Shown here in pieces: positions 27,091 to 39,945 of a stretch of 64,000 nt of DNA. Position 1 is the stretch's first letter, and every line of letters begins with the position of its first letter. Under the pieces are notes generated by a model. That model had not been told where the DNA came from and ran no database searches. It was given only the letters and a program-made list of their open reading frames with translations. The position numbers were made by a program, and so were the translations under genes. This DNA is from Lampris incognitus (Eukaryota; Chordata; Actinopteri; Lampriformes; Lampridae): positions 49,460,314 to 49,524,313 of the forward strand of contig NC_079219.1 of the NCBI RefSeq assembly GCF_029633865.1, in the 5' to 3' direction.

Positions 27091-27204
27091 TGGCCTGGCG
27101 GCCTGTCCAGTGTGTCTCCCCACCTGCTGCCCAATGACTGCTGGGATAGGCTCCAGCATCCCTGAGAGCAGAATAAGCGATTTGGATAATGGACGGATGG
27201 ATGG
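26790..27204 (+). mobile_element. SINE family B with internal (TG)n and target duplication
   Basis: tRNA-like head (GTGGTGCAGTGGTTAAGC, B box GGGTTCGAGCCTC), body with GTCGTCCTCTGTGTGGAG and CAGTCCAAAGATATGTAGG, an internal TG array at 27021-27089, then GGCCTGTCCAGTGTGTCTCC and a GGATGGATGGATG tail. The near-identical 12-mers ATGTTCAGCAGG (26778-26789) and ATGTTCAACAGG (27205-27216) form the target duplication. Confidence 0.85.
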
Positions 27205-27431
27205 ATGTTCAACAGGATTCCAGGATCCTTTGTTCTCTTCCATTATTTTCCACATTTTGTTCAACTCCGATCAAATTCCTTAATTCCTGATAAACAAGGT
27301 TTATGAGAGTTCCCACATTTGATGCGCAGTTTTGATTTCATGGCGTTGCCACATGTACTTCCTGTATATGTGGCAAGGTCTGAACATGACCTAACAGTCG
27401 TAGCCTCCAACATACTGATGGTTTGAGGACA

Positions 27432-27804
27432 TCCATCCATCCATCCATCCATCCATTATCCGAACCGCTTACCCTGCTTTCAGGGTCGCGGGGATGCTTG
27501 AGCCTATCCCAGCAGTCATTGGGCGGCAGGCAGGGAGACACCCTGGACAGGCCGCCAGGCCGTCAGACAGGGCCAACACACACCTAGGGACAATTTAGTA
27601 TGGCCGATTCACCTGACCTACATGTCTTTGGACTGTCGGAGGAAACCGGAGCACCCGAAGGAAACCCACCCACATACGGGGAGAACATGCAAACTCCACA
27701 CAGAGGACAACCCCCCCCCCCAAGGTTGGACTACCCCGGGTCTCGAACCCAGGACCGTCTTGCTATGAGGCGACCGTGCTAACTGCTGTGCCACGATGCT
27801 GCCC
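27432..27804 (-). mobile_element. SINE family B, minus strand, target duplication
   Basis: Reverse-oriented copy. The (ATGG)n tail lies at 27432-27457 and the tRNA-like head, with a GGTTCGAGACCC-like B box, near 27740-27804. It is flanked by a perfect 12-bp duplication, GGTTTGAGGACA, at 27420-27431 and 27805-27816. Here the internal dinucleotide array is reduced to a few units. Confidence 0.88.
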
Positions 27805-28704
27805 GGTTTGAGGACAATTAGTGTTAATTATGTTGATGGCAATTGTGATGTTGGTCCACGACCCTCGTTCCACGATGGAAATGTGTTACATAAATAAAAA
27901 CTGACCATTTGGTTCTCACAGGAATATGGACAAAACGACTGAACATGTTTTCAATCAACATTGTATACCAGCATGTTGATTTCTAGCCAAAAGAAAACAC
28001 AACATCCTGATGAACATGAGGCAATAACAAAATCAATATTTGCCTTTGTAAACAAACTGATGAAATGTAAATGTCATCACATTTCCACATGGGCGATGTC
28101 CACAGAGGGGAGATTTGTATTTGCCGTGGTCTCTTTCCTCATGTAAAAAAGGTCATTGAAGAGCATCTTTTGTTTGTATTTTCTTTGAACAAAATTAAGA
28201 TGCTTTTGAAAATGTCAAAGTTAGTCATTGAATCTTTGAAAATGGTCCAGGCCAGATGGGGTCTGGGTACAATCTGGTCTTGGTGCTTTTCCAGTGGGAC
28301 ATAATGACAACAGCTGGCATACAGGTGACACTGTCGCAAGCTTGGAAGTCCCATGTGGATTTAGTAACTGCAGTAGCTATCCATTTGTAGGTTTTATGTT
28401 TGTCTTTTTGTGGTAAAAATCCTCGGTCACAACTTTAGAGAGAGCTCGCAAAGCAATGTTGGCTTGTCAAAGTACTCTGGTCTGCTAATAGTAGTCCATC
28501 TGCTAGTCCAATGGGAATGAAAGTAGTCTTAAACCACCTCAAAATGCCCCCTGGTGACTTCTAATGTAATCTTTCCGAGTCAGTCATGCGTCCTTTCGAG
28601 GATGAAGATTGTATTAGCGCCCCCTGTGCTCTGTGTCATCAGCTCTTTACGTCATAAACACATGTCGTCAAAACATAACCATTCAGAGGACCACGTGACA
28701 TTGA

Positions 28705-29025
28705 GAAGGTCGATATGCTGATGTAATATCAGTATGGGGATTTGAGACTGGATAAGGTCTGGGATGTCGGTTATGGTAATATATCATGCAACTTAAATGT
28801 TGTGATTCCCCGGTCTTCAGGATTGCATTACAGTAAAGTGATACAATCTTCTGAGCTTAATTACACTGTTTTAGCTGAGTGAAGTGAACAATGAATGGCT
28901 TTGCCTGTCTGCACATCATATCCACATTACTAATGATAATTTCAACATCTTCTCGTCTGTAAGTATCTTAAGAAAGAACCGATAGCCATCGCCAAAATAT
29001 CATCACATTATCAATATATTCAGCC
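28705..29025 (+). repeat. Dispersed repeat (copy 2)
   Basis: Diverged relative of 20180-20850, with collinear blocks including TTACAGTAAAGTGATACA and CATCATATCCACATTACT. It is non-coding. Confidence 0.5.
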
Positions 29026-29089
29026 AAGATCTTCAACAAAACAGCCAAGCGCTCTCACAGGGACTAGAAAAAGGAAAAAAAAAAAAAGG

Positions 29090-29518
29090 AGTTCGGGTGG
29101 CATGGCAGTCCATTCCGTTGCCTGCCAACATGGGGATCGCTGGTTTGAATCCCCGTGTTACCTCCGGCTTGGTCGGGCATCCCTACAGACACAGTTGGCC
29201 GTGTCTGCAGGTGGGAAGCCGGGTGTGGTTGTGTGCCCTGGTCGCTGCACTAGCGCCTCCTCTGATCGGTCGGGGCGCCTTTTCAGGGGGTAGGGGGAAC
29301 TGGGGGGAATAGCATGATCCTCCCACGCGCTATGACGAAACTCCTCACTGTCAGGTGAAAAGAAGTGGCTGGCGACTCCACATGTATCAGAGGAGGCATG
29401 TGGTAGTCTACAGCCCTTCCCGGATCGGTAGGGGGGGCAAAGATCGGGATGGCTTGGAAGAGTGGGGTAATTGGCCGGATACAACTGGGGGGGAAAAGGG
29501 GGGAACCCCCCCCCAAAA
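29090..29518 (+). mobile_element. SINE family A, full-length
   Basis: The head begins GTTCGGGTGGCATGGCAGTC. The B-box region is at about 29142, the body is collinear with the other copies, and the copy ends in AACTGGGGGGGAAAAGGGG. Confidence 0.8.
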
Positions 29519-30531
29519 TATATAGGTTGTGTCTTCAGGCAAAACATGTTGGGGTTTTAATACGTTCTAGAATGAACTGCTGGTTAATAAAGGCTTCCTA
29601 ATTGCTTGATGCCAGAGTTGCTTTAGCTTTTTCTTTCTTTTCCTGCAAATGTAATATTTCATTTGTCGATATTTCGCAGCCCTAATGTGGCTGTGTTTAT
29701 CCAAAGTTCCTTATACTGAATGAGTTTCATTGTGGTATTTTCACCATGCATAGTGGCAATAGAAACAGTAATTGTGGTGCACTCCACCAGTTCCACCCCA
29801 GTCAAGACTTCTGTGCAGACTATATTCAGTTTTAAACGTGTATGTATATACAGGATTGAACTATTATATAATGATTTTGTATCTCAGTTAGGCCCCTCAG
29901 CACGGGGGGGGGGGGGGGGTTGAGGCTGCCTATAAACTCAGTTGAAGTTTATTTTCCTGGTCATTGGTCGGTGGAGGAAGCCAAAATACTGTCAGATCTG
30001 GGATCCCTCACAGAGAGATCATGCTTTGTGACCCAAAGGGAAACGGATGGCGAGGGAGTCAACAAGGAGGTGTCTCTTGCCCTTGCTTTTATCGCGCACA
30101 CACACACACACACACACATACACACACACACCACGACTTGTCAGATTCACTCGGTGTGTGTGTTCTCAGCCTCGGTAGCGCGCTCTCTCCTTCCATTTGG
30201 GTGGCTGTAGATCCACCTCTCCCTCCTCATCTCTTTCGTCAGCCTCCTCTCCTTCATGGCTTCATTTATTATTGAAACTAGTCCTCCACCCCCACCCCTA
30301 CCCCATCCTTCTCCTACTCCTCCTTCTTCCTCCTCCATTCCCCAAACCCCAACCCCAAGCCAAGCTCAGACCCCCAGCACCCCGATACCCTGAGACACCC
30401 TCACCCCCAGCAGAAATTGAATTATGCATGGCGGGATTCAGCGAGAGGCAGGATCTGCCGCCACCCCGGCCGTGACCTACATAACCCCTGCAGCCCTGAG
30501 CGTCCCATGTGATTTCACACAGTACAGACAT

Positions 30532-30805
30532 GGTAAATGGATTGCATTTATATAGCGCTTTTCTAGCTGCAGCAGCCAGCCACTCAAAGCGCTTTACAAT
30601 CAATGAATGCCTCACATTCACCCGCCACACACACACTCGCACACCGACGGCAGCGGCGGCAACCACGCAAGGCCTCAACCACGACCAGCTAGGGGTTAAG
30701 TGTCTTGTTCAAGGACACCTCGACATTTTTGCAAGGTGGAGCTGAGGATCAAACCAGCAACCCTCCAGTTACCAGACGACCTGCTCTACCCCGAGTGACT
30801 GTTGC
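30532..30805 (+). repeat. Fish interspersed repeat (unclassified)
   Basis: Starts TTTATATAGCGCTTTTCTAG, contains CACTCAAAGCGCTTTACAA and ends with ACCCTCCAGTTACCAG and CTCTACCCCGAG. I recall this as a common teleost dispersed repeat. The end resembles a degenerate tRNA-like region in reverse orientation. It is not a gene. Confidence 0.5.
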
Positions 30806-33290
30806 CCCCCCCCCCACACACACACATTGCCAAGGAAAGACAAGTAGTGTAACAAAAGACAGACTAGAACAGACTAGAACTGACCAGAATATAACAAGAT
30901 ACACACACCGTTTAGTCGCAAACATGCAGTGTTCACAGTCACACATACGCTGTATTCACATTTGCACAGATGCAGTCACATGACTCACATGTATAAATTA
31001 ACTGACACGTTTGCATGTACACACACACATTTATTTATTCATCTTCATGGAGACAAAATCCTTTTCCCCTAACCCCACACCCTCAGATTAACTCTAACCA
31101 TAACCCTTAACGCTGAACTGAACCAACAATAACCCCGACTTAAACCTAGTCCTAACCCTAAACCCAATTCTAATGCCAGACTTTAATATAGACCTGAACT
31201 TAATCATAACCCCAATATTAACTAGTGGTAGGTGGTATGCAAAATGTTATCATCATGATAATCAGAGGGGATTTTACACCATATCACTATATATATATAA
31301 TGTGTATGTCATGATGTCAGCTTACATATGCAAAGATAATACCATGCTTAAGAATCCAGCTGAAGTTCATCGTATCAAACAGTGTGGTAGTGTAAAGTAT
31401 AGTATTAAACCAAAGCTGTTTTTCAGATGATACTCCCTCAAATATTTCAGACCTCACTTTGTTAACAGATTCTCACTATCATCAATTTAGATCAACACAG
31501 TTCTCAAAGTGTGACATTATCCAAATGTCACGTTAATACAATGCTGGTGAAAGACAGTAAATGAATATTGAATTATTGCCCAGCCCTCACGGTGGCCTTA
31601 GCCCTGAACTTCACCCCTAGCCCAGCAGTAACCCCCTTCCCCTGCACTGAACAAGAGCACGTCTCTATGATGCTGTGGATTTGTGAGTTTTACTCCCCCT
31701 AAATGATATTTGGCCCTCACAAGTGTAAATAAACATAAACACACACAAACAAACACACACATGTGCATAGATGCACACGAAGTCAGCCTGACTCCCGCAG
31801 ACCCGGTGGGTGGGAAGACTTGACGAGGTCAGACGAACACCGGCGGTATCCCCTCCACCGTCCCACACCGCGCCCCTCCGCTCTCGGGGAACGCCGTTCC
31901 CATCGCCGCCCTGCCAGCGCCACCCTTCGCCCCTGCTGATCCTCACGGTGTGTGTGCCCAACTACCACACAAAGGAACATGGCGCCCGGCATGGAGGGGT
32001 GCCCGCAGCGCTGGCGCATTTTGGTACGCGGGGGTTTCAGTCGCACGGGCAGCTCCGCTAATCCCAGGCGGGATGCCACAGCCTTGTCACGCAGGACACG
32101 GAAATGGTGACCGGGGGAACAAAAGCTGAGCAGTGAATTACCGTCCGACACCGGGGGGCGGGGGGGGGGCGTTTAACCGAGTCCATGAAAAATACGGGGC
32201 CGACCGGAATCTTCGGTTGTGTGGGTTGAAGCTCGGCGGGGCAGCGTCAGCGCGGGGGGGGGGGGGATCAAAGCGCCGGATGACAAAGGGTTCCAGCAAT
32301 TCGGGTTGACGAGTTAAAACCCGAATCAGACCCCACATGAGAAGAAATGACCTCCAGCGAGCAGGTCTGCCTTCCAGACAAGGGTTCATGCCGAGGCCGA
32401 GGCCGGAGAGCGGAGGCATGCGTGCCGTGTGCAGCAGGGGTACAGTAAAATGTCCCTTTGTGTTGGGTTCACACATCTTTGACCTCCCCCGCTAAATCCC
32501 TCATGAGCCTTTTACACATAGAGGGTGTGAAAAGTATCACACACCGGGAAAAACACTCTCCTGGTGCTGCCAGACTCATGTCAAGGTCTGTCTGTGTGTG
32601 TGTGTGTGTGTGTCTGTCTGTGTGCGTGCGTGCATGTACGTGTGCGCGTGTGTGTGCGCGCGCTGTTACCAGACTGTAGTCGTTAGTCATTTAGACAGTT
32701 CAGCAACAACAACCACACTGTCACAATAAAGGAGTGATTTAGGACTTTCAACATTATCGCTACATAAACGTTGGAGAGATAACGCCTCGTTAGCCATAAT
32801 ACTGAGCAGTCCTCTGTGTGGCTCTGAAACGCCGCTGGTCTTGTGTCAGCCGGTGACGTCACTGGTGGACGGCTGAATCTGAAAACCTCAGCCCTTGCCG
32901 CTACCTTCGGCGGACTTCACTGAAACCGGCTGCGCGAACAACAACGCTCCATACAGCTGTTTTAGTGATTACCACTGAATACCGCCTAAAGGCAGCAAGT
33001 CTCAGATTGTCCGCCAGTGACGTCGCCGGCAAACACACTCAGCTGAATCAGTTCATCATGGACACAACGCTTGTTGAGAGAAACGTGTCATCACTCCTGG
33101 AAGGGACGTCTCCAGTCTCAAGAGATGAGTAAACTCTGTGTCCAGATGGACTGAATTAACTTTCCATGATTTCCTTACCTGGACTATTGAGCACGCATAA
33201 ACACAATCCAGCTGTTTCAGATACACATGGAAGACTGCTCAGCATTCTAGCTGCTGATGTGTTTTTATTTATTTATTTATTTATTGTTTT

Positions 33291-33641
33291 TATTTTGATA
33301 TACTTTATTAATCCCCGTGGGGAAATTACGCTCTGCGTTTAACCCATCCTAGCTGTGTAGCTAGGAGCAGTGGGCAGCTGCCGTGCAGCGCCCGGGAACC
33401 AACTCCAGTTCATTCGTCTTGCCATGCCTTGCTCAGGGGCACAGGACGGGAGTATTAACCCTAACATGCATGTGTTTTTGATGGTGGCGGAAACCGGAGC
33501 ACCCGGAGAAACCCCACCGCAGACATGGGGAGAACATGCAAACTCCGCACAGAGGACGACCTGGGATGACCCCCGAGGTTGGACAACCCCGGGGTTTCGA
33601 ACCCAGGACCTTCTTGCTGTGAGGCGACAGCGCTAACCACT
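33291..33641 (-). mobile_element. SINE family C, minus strand
   Basis: Reverse copy. Its tRNA-like head (GGTTCGAAACCCC, GTGGTTAGCGCTGTCGCCTC) lies near 33590-33641 and is nearly the same as the family B head. The tail differs: it reads CCCACTGCTCCTAGCTACAC, then TTCCCCACGGGGATTAATAA at 33300-33330. The second copy is on the + strand at 62992-63386. Confidence 0.75.
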
Positions 33642-33941
33642 GTTCATGTTGTCCCTACGACATGATCTGTCTCTACCTTCTCTGTCCTCCCATTCAGTGC
33701 AGTTTAGGATTCAGTTTAATTCTTCTCTCATCAATATTGAGTGGATAAAAGATTATATTACGACTACCCTTTCTAATAGTAAAGGGTCGGGATGACCTAA
33801 ACCTTACCCCTTTACCCTGTGTATCTGGACTAGTTCTTCATGACCGCTTATTCTCTGTAATTTGATCCGGGAATGTTTTAGGTCATTGATTACATGTCAA
33901 GAACGCACTGACCCACTATTACATACACAAGAACAACACGT

Positions 33942-34370
33942 GGGCATCTGGGTAGTGTAGCGGTCTATTCTGTTGCCTACCAACAGAGGGATCACCTGTT
34001 CGAATCCCCGTGTTACCTCCGGCTTGGTTGGGCGGCCCTACAGACACAATTTGCCGTGTCTGCGGGTAGGAAGCCGGATATGGGGATGTGTCTTGGTTGC
34101 TGCACTAGCGCCTCCTCTGGCCGGTCTGGCCTGTTTGGGAGGGGGAACTGGGGTGAATAGCGTGATCCTCCCACGCGCTATGTCTCCCTGGCGAAACTCC
34201 TCACTGTCAGGTGAAAAGAAGCGGCTGGCGACTCCACATGTATCGGAGGAGGTATGTGGTAGTCTGCGGCCCTCCCCAGATCATCAGAAGTGGTGGAGCA
34301 GCGATCGGGACGCCTCGGAAGAGTGGGATAATTGGACAGGTACAATTGGGGAGAAAAAAGGGGGGGGAGA
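33942..34370 (+). mobile_element. SINE family A, full-length
   Basis: The head begins GGGCATCTGGGTAGTGTAG and the B-box-like TGTTCGAATCCCC is at 33998. The body is collinear, and the tail is GTACAATTGGGGAGAAAAAA followed by a G run. Confidence 0.8.
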
Positions 34371-35784
34371 ATATAATGGATATTTATTCTGAACAGAGCC
34401 ATGTTCGTTATGGGTGTCTGTAGGTATTATCTGTGTGCGTTTATATACATATATATCCATGTTATGGCTGATGATTGCTTATGGCATGAAACAGGTTTGT
34501 ACTGACCATTAAAGAATGGACTTGACTCACTGGATTATATCCAGGTTAGGAATAATTAGTCATGAGAACTTCCCTCCAATTTGTACTATCTCTAATCTTT
34601 CAAGCAGCATATTTCACTGGGTAATCTGTATTTCTTTGGTTTCTCACTGTACAATTTACAAAATTATTTTCCTTCTCAAAAATATTTCCTTTATAATGTA
34701 TATTCTTGGTTATACGTTTTTTTTCTTCTATATTAAAAATTGGGCATCTCTCAACGCATAAAGGAACAAAGAGTAGTTAGATGTAACCCGTTCTTGTGCC
34801 TGTTTTACTGACTTTTCAGCATAAACTTTTTTTTCCCCACAACCAAACCCCGCTTTTAAGGATGAGGACCCCTGTGGACAAAAGAGGTAGTGTTTTACAG
34901 AAGAATTTTGCATAAGTATTGCCTGTTGTCACAAAGATCTGCACTCATCCTCTGACAGCTGGTGCATTTGTTGTGAAGAGAAGAGTGAGGTGTAGTGGTG
35001 TTTTGGGGCACCACAAGAGCTGTGACTGGCTTTCTTGGGCCCGCTTACCTGTTACCTGTTTCTGGCAGTTCATCCATCTCTCGCAGCCTCCTCCTCCTCA
35101 ACATGTTCAGTGGTCTCATGAACCACTTCCTCTTTCAACATACATTTTCTTTTCATTAATGCCAATAAAATCCACTCTTTTGTTCATCTAGCGAAGCCAT
35201 TTCTATTGCAAACCTTGTCTTTGCTACCTTTGTGACAGGTGAATGTGAGAGAGAGAGATAAACATGATTATTTCAGTGCCTGACTTGTTGCGCATTCCAT
35301 AGCGTAGCGTGCACAACACTGCCATCTAGTTTTGGCACTGGTACTACAACTGTCTACGGGTTGCGTCTGTGCTGCTACGCCACAGGCATAGCGAGCGGGG
35401 GGTGGGGGGCACAGTCACCTCGACAGGAAACCACATATCAGGTGTAAGATATGTGGTGATATAGCTCTAACTGTGGCTATGTACCCCGTCTGTGTGCCGC
35501 AAATAATCAGATTTTGCGGGGAATCTGCCCCGTAGACAAGCATCTGTTATCAGTATGTAGCGATATCGAATCTTTTTGCTGATGGTTTCATTTGCTTGTC
35601 GGTCATATAAAGGCAAGGTGTGAACTCGTGGGAGTCACGGGGACCCTCCTTGTGGAAAGACAGGGGTTCCCCTGAAAACATGATTGGGGACATTTTTGGG
35701 GTCTGTAAAAAGTTATTTATCAAACTGTTCTTCCCACAGTTTTAGTATCTGCATTTCCATTTTGTTTTCTATATCAGTAGTTCA

Positions 35785-37910
35785 AGTTCAATTTTATTGT
35801 TATGTGTATTGGAATACAATGAAATTCTTATGCTCTGGCTCCCTCTGCCTTAACACAAGGACACACTATCAAATTACACATGTGGGGTGTGTGATTTGTT
35901 GCTCCAGTAAAGTTTTTTTAGATGGAAGGAGCAAGAACAGAACATGAGCGGGGTGGCTGGTGTCCTTAATGACGTTTTGAGCTTTCCTTTTGCAGCGAGT
36001 GGTGTAAATATTATGAAGTTGTGGTAGTTCCGTGTCAATGATTTTTGCTGTTGTCTTTACAGTCCTTTGAAGCAGTCTGCAGTCCTGAGCAGTCAGGTTG
36101 CCAAACCATACTGTAATACAGCCTGTCAATACACTCTCCATGGTACTACGATAAAAGTTTATAAGTTTTAGTACTCATACCAAAACTCTTCAGACGCCTC
36201 AGAAAATACAGTCTCTGCTGTCCCATCTTGATGCGATTGGTGTTGAGAGACCATGTGAGGGTGTCTGATTTGTAAACCAAGAAATGTGAAATTGTCCACA
36301 ATTTCAACAGATGACCCACTGATGGAAATAGGAATGTGATTTCCTCTGATCTTTCTAAAGTCAACAGTTATTCCGTCTTACTGACATATAGAGAGAGGTT
36401 GTTATCATGGCACCATATGGTTAAATCTTCCATGTCCCTCCAACAGGTCGTCTCATTACTGTCGCTTATAAGTCCACTCAATGTGGTGTCATCGGCGAAT
36501 TTGATAATGCTACTGTTGTCATATTTGGCAACACAGTTGTATGTAAACAGACTATATGATAGGGGACTGAGACAGCAGCCCTGAGGTGCACCGGTCCTAA
36601 GAACTAATGTAAAAGAGTATGTTTTACCTAGTCTCACAGTCTGGGGCCTTCCTGTTGGATAATCAAATAGCCAGTTACAGATAGAATTGCCCAGACCAAG
36701 ACCTCTGAGCTTCAAAACCAGTTTGGATAGTACAATTGTATTAAAAGCAGAACTGTAATCAATAAACAATATTCTGGCATAGGTATTTTTCTTTCACGGT
36801 GTCCTAAAGCAGTATGCAGAGCAAGGGAGATAGCATCCTCAGCAGATCTATTGGAACAGTAGGCAAACTGTAATGGGTCAAGGGTAACAGGAGTGTTACA
36901 TTTTATATATTATACAACCAATCTTTCCATGCACTTCATAATAACAGGTCTAGGCAGCAGGTCGGTAATCATTAAGGCAAGGGATGGGTGTTTTCTCAGG
37001 TACAAGGACAATGGTGGTTTTCTTAAAACAGTGGAACCACCCACAATGACAGGGACATGTTAAAAATGTCAGTAAAAACCTGAGATAGCTGAGTGTAACA
37101 TGCCTTGAGGAAATGGGAAGGGATGCCATCTGGGCCAGCAGCTTTGTGAGCCTTAACTTTTGTAAAAGTTTTACCCACATCAACCTCTGTCACCTGTAGA
37201 TCATCTTCTTCAGGTGGGCACTGTGCTGCTGTCACTAGGTCCAAGTTGGAGGCTTCAAAGCGGGCATAAAAGTTATTAAACTCATTCGGGAGAGAGGTAG
37301 AGGTGTTGATAGCTACACTGGGTTTAGATTTATAGTCCGTAATCACCTGCAGCCCCCTCAACATGCGGCGCGAGTCACAACCACTGCAGCCATTTTCCAG
37401 TTTGTCATACCTGGATTTTTTTGTAGCGTTCCTTGTCCCCCACTTTAAAAGCAGTGTTAAGCTCCCTCAACCTCAGGCGAATGTCGCTGTACCGTTTCTG
37501 GTTGGGGTAGGAGCAAATAGTCCAGTTATAGTTATCCAGACAGAATCTAACAAAGCAAGTGACTGATTCAGCATACCCATCCAAACTCGAGGCAGAATCC
37601 TTGAAGATTGGCCAGTCTGTGGATTCAAAACTTCCCTTAAGTTTGGATTCGTGTTCTGTAGTCCAGCACTGCACTGCCCTCACAGTGGGCTACACGCGCT
37701 TCACTTTCTGCTTTTAGGCAGGAAGCAAGAGCACTGACAGATGGTCGGATTTTCCAAAGTGACCTGCAAGCTGCCTTGACTATGGAGTAACAGTGGTCTA
37801 GAGTTTTACTGCCTCTGGTTTGGCAGGTGACATGTTGGTAAAAATTTGCTAGCGCTGATTTCAGGTTACAGTTGTTAAAGTCCCCCCCCCCCCAATTGAA
37901 ATGGCCTCAG
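35785..37910 (-). mobile_element. Non-LTR retrotransposon (Rex1/L2-like, Jockey group), 5'-truncated and frameshifted
   Basis: On the minus strand, successive frames give an APE-endonuclease-like GDFN segment (near 37890), a linker rich in the LRELN and YKKIQ type of motifs (37683-37405), AHKAAGPDGIPSHFLKACY (about 37150) and then reverse transcriptase. The RT part has FIDYSSAFNTI, GAPQGCCLSPLSYSLF and FADDTTLSGLI (36769-36368). C-terminal segments FFLRRLKSFGM and SVLTGCITVWFG follow (36364-35869). The pieces are collinear but split by frameshifts, so it is a pseudogene. The 3' end near 35785 has an AATAAAATTGAACTTGAAC-like terminus. Family assignment is from motif memory. Confidence 0.78.
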
Positions 37911-38313
37911 GGTGCAAGTTCTCCTGCCTGCTAATGGCTCCAGGCAAATTGTGTTGTACGTGCATTCATGAATTAAAACTCTGAGTTTAATCAATCCATT
38001 AATCAATTTATTGAACATGTTAAAGAAAACATATAAGCAATTAAATCAAATAAATAAACTCATCGGCACTGATCATACCGATCATATTCAAAAGGGGTAA
38101 GATGAAGTTGAGAACTTTTACCCGCTTATTTATACTAGTCATAGAAAATGAAAGTTCAGTGTCCGTGATGTCTGTCTCAGTCAACTCAACCAAATCAACC
38201 CATCTGGACAAAAAAAAAAAAAAAAACTAATGGGAGTGATTCATAACTCATTCATTATGGAGCTCAACCTATGCAATTGCTGCCATCACCATCCAAACGT
38301 GGTGGAGCAGTAA

Positions 38314-38361
38314 CAAACTGACCATAAGAGAAGAATTTCTTCTCTTATTATGGTCAGTTTG
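38314..38361. repeat. Hairpin near the end of intron 3
   Basis: CAAACTGACCATAAGAGAAG and its reverse complement, with a 3-nt bulge and a 1-nt loop, form a stem of about 22 bp. A further ACCATAAGAGAA copy follows at 38364. It lies about 245 bp upstream of exon 4. Confidence 0.8.
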
Positions 38362-38606
38362 AGACCATAAGAGAACACAAAAAGTGAGCTCCCCTGAAAG
38401 CTGTGGTAGGGTTCACACCCTTTATAGATGTATTCAAGCTGATATTAATCAGTGAAAATACTCATCGTAGTCGCTTTGCCTTTTCTTTTCTTTGTTACCT
38501 TCACCTCCACTCATTTCCAATCAACAATGAAGAATCCTCTGACACTCTTTCCTGTATGGAGTTGGTTTTGTCATGTACACTCACTGTCCTGTCCGTCTTC
38601 CTCCAG

Positions 38607-38926
38607 ATGCCATGGGGCTGTCAGATGTTGCTCACGTGGAGAGCATCCAGGAGAAGTCCCAGTGCGCCTTGGAGGAGTACGTGAGGAACCAGTACCCCAG
38701 CCAGCCCAACCGCTTTGGACGGCTCCTCCTCCGTCTACCCTCGCTGCGGATCGTCTCCTCGCCGGTCATCGAGCAGCTGTTTTTCGTGCGTCTGGTCGGC
38801 AAGACGCCCATTGAAACGCTGCTGCGGGACATGCTGCTGTCAGGCTCCAGCTACAATTGGCCCTACATGCCCGCAGTGCAGCGCGACCGGCCCATTTCCC
38901 TCCATTACAACGAGAACGGACCCTGA
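38607..38926 (+). CDS. nr2f5: nr2f5 exon 4: C-terminal ligand-binding domain, AF-2 and tail
   Basis: Residues 299-404 and the TGA stop at 38924-38926. It begins [20 protein letters not shown] and contains the dimerisation helix region [30 protein letters not shown] and the AF-2 helix segment [10 protein letters not shown] (366-375). The tail after NWPYM runs another 18 residues ([18 protein letters not shown]). As I recall, NR2F1 and NR2F2 end within a few residues of NWPYM, so this long tail supports the nr2f5 call. The acceptor is CTTCCTCCAG. Confidence 0.95.
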
Positions 38927-39945
38927 GGCTGCAGAGACGAAATTTGGAGAGAAATTCAGGCTGAATGTCCGTCCGATTATCCATCCACCCTTTCCTCCTT
39001 CCCCCTTTGTTTCTTGTCTTCAACTTATCAAAGCATCCTCCTCAACGTTGAGCCAAAAAAAAAAAAACGCTGACTCGACCAGCTGACCTTACTATACTTC
39101 AAGCCGGACGATCCTTCACCTCCCCCAGGGACTTTGGCGCCGACTCAAGAGAGTTTGGCGGCCCATTGTCCCTTAAGATGATGTCAGAGTTTTGGTTAGA
39201 GATGTGGTGTGAGACGGACCGGACGGTTGAACGGGGTTTTTGTGCATTTCACCGTCGGTCTATGTGACTCCGCGAAGACGCCAGTCTCAAAGCCCCAAGC
39301 AATGGTAGCAGTGGTAGATCGAACGTTCGCTCTGCTGTCGCTCGAGCAAACGTATGGTGACTTTTTTAGCAAGGGCTCTGCTGGCAGAATTCAACAACCA
39401 ACAGATCACGGCCTGTAGTCTATCTCCCAGTTTGCATTTTGAAGAAAAAAACCAGAAGCCATTAAAAAAAAAGAAAAGAAAGACAGATGCCAAAATATCC
39501 TTGTACTTTTGCAGAGGACATGTTTATTGTGTGTGTGTATTAGCACTGTTTATAATGAGAGAATTTCTCATGATTGTGTCCATATGTATATCATTGACTC
39601 ATAGGCATTCATAGTGTATCGGGGATTCAGGGGGCAAAAGCTCAGGTTCAGGGGCTGGGGGAACAGACGGACATTTTTAGAACAAGGACAAAAAAGAAAA
39701 AAAAAGAAGAAAAAAAGACAAACCTCTCTCACCGATGGGAAATATTTACACTTACAAAACCGCCTGTGCCAAAGCTGAAAAACGCGTTGTGTTGGGATTA
39801 TTTTTTGCGGTAGAGTTGTTGATTAAAAAAACAAAAACAAAAAAAAATTTTGGTTTGACTATAATTTGACTTTTTTATTTTCTATTTAGGACTCAGGGGG
39901 AGTGGGACTTTGTAGAAATCAATAAAAGCTTTTAGGCACTTGCAT
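38927..39945 (+). other. nr2f5: nr2f5 3'UTR (approximate end)
   Basis: Non-coding sequence after the stop, with several A-rich runs. The first good polyadenylation signal is AATAAA at 39921-39926, which would place the cleavage site near 39945. A second AATAAA at 41392-41397 could end a longer form, but that transcript would include a SINE at 40413-40830. Confidence 0.6.
39921..39926 (+). terminator. nr2f5: Candidate polyadenylation signal
   Basis: Canonical AATAAA 995 bp after the stop codon, followed by a TTTTAGGCACTTGCATTG region. It is the best placed signal for nr2f5. Confidence 0.55.

Noticed and set aside
31060..31180. Telomere-like CCTAA-rich tract
   Set aside because: The units are irregular and interspersed with other words. 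It is at best degenerate simple sequence.
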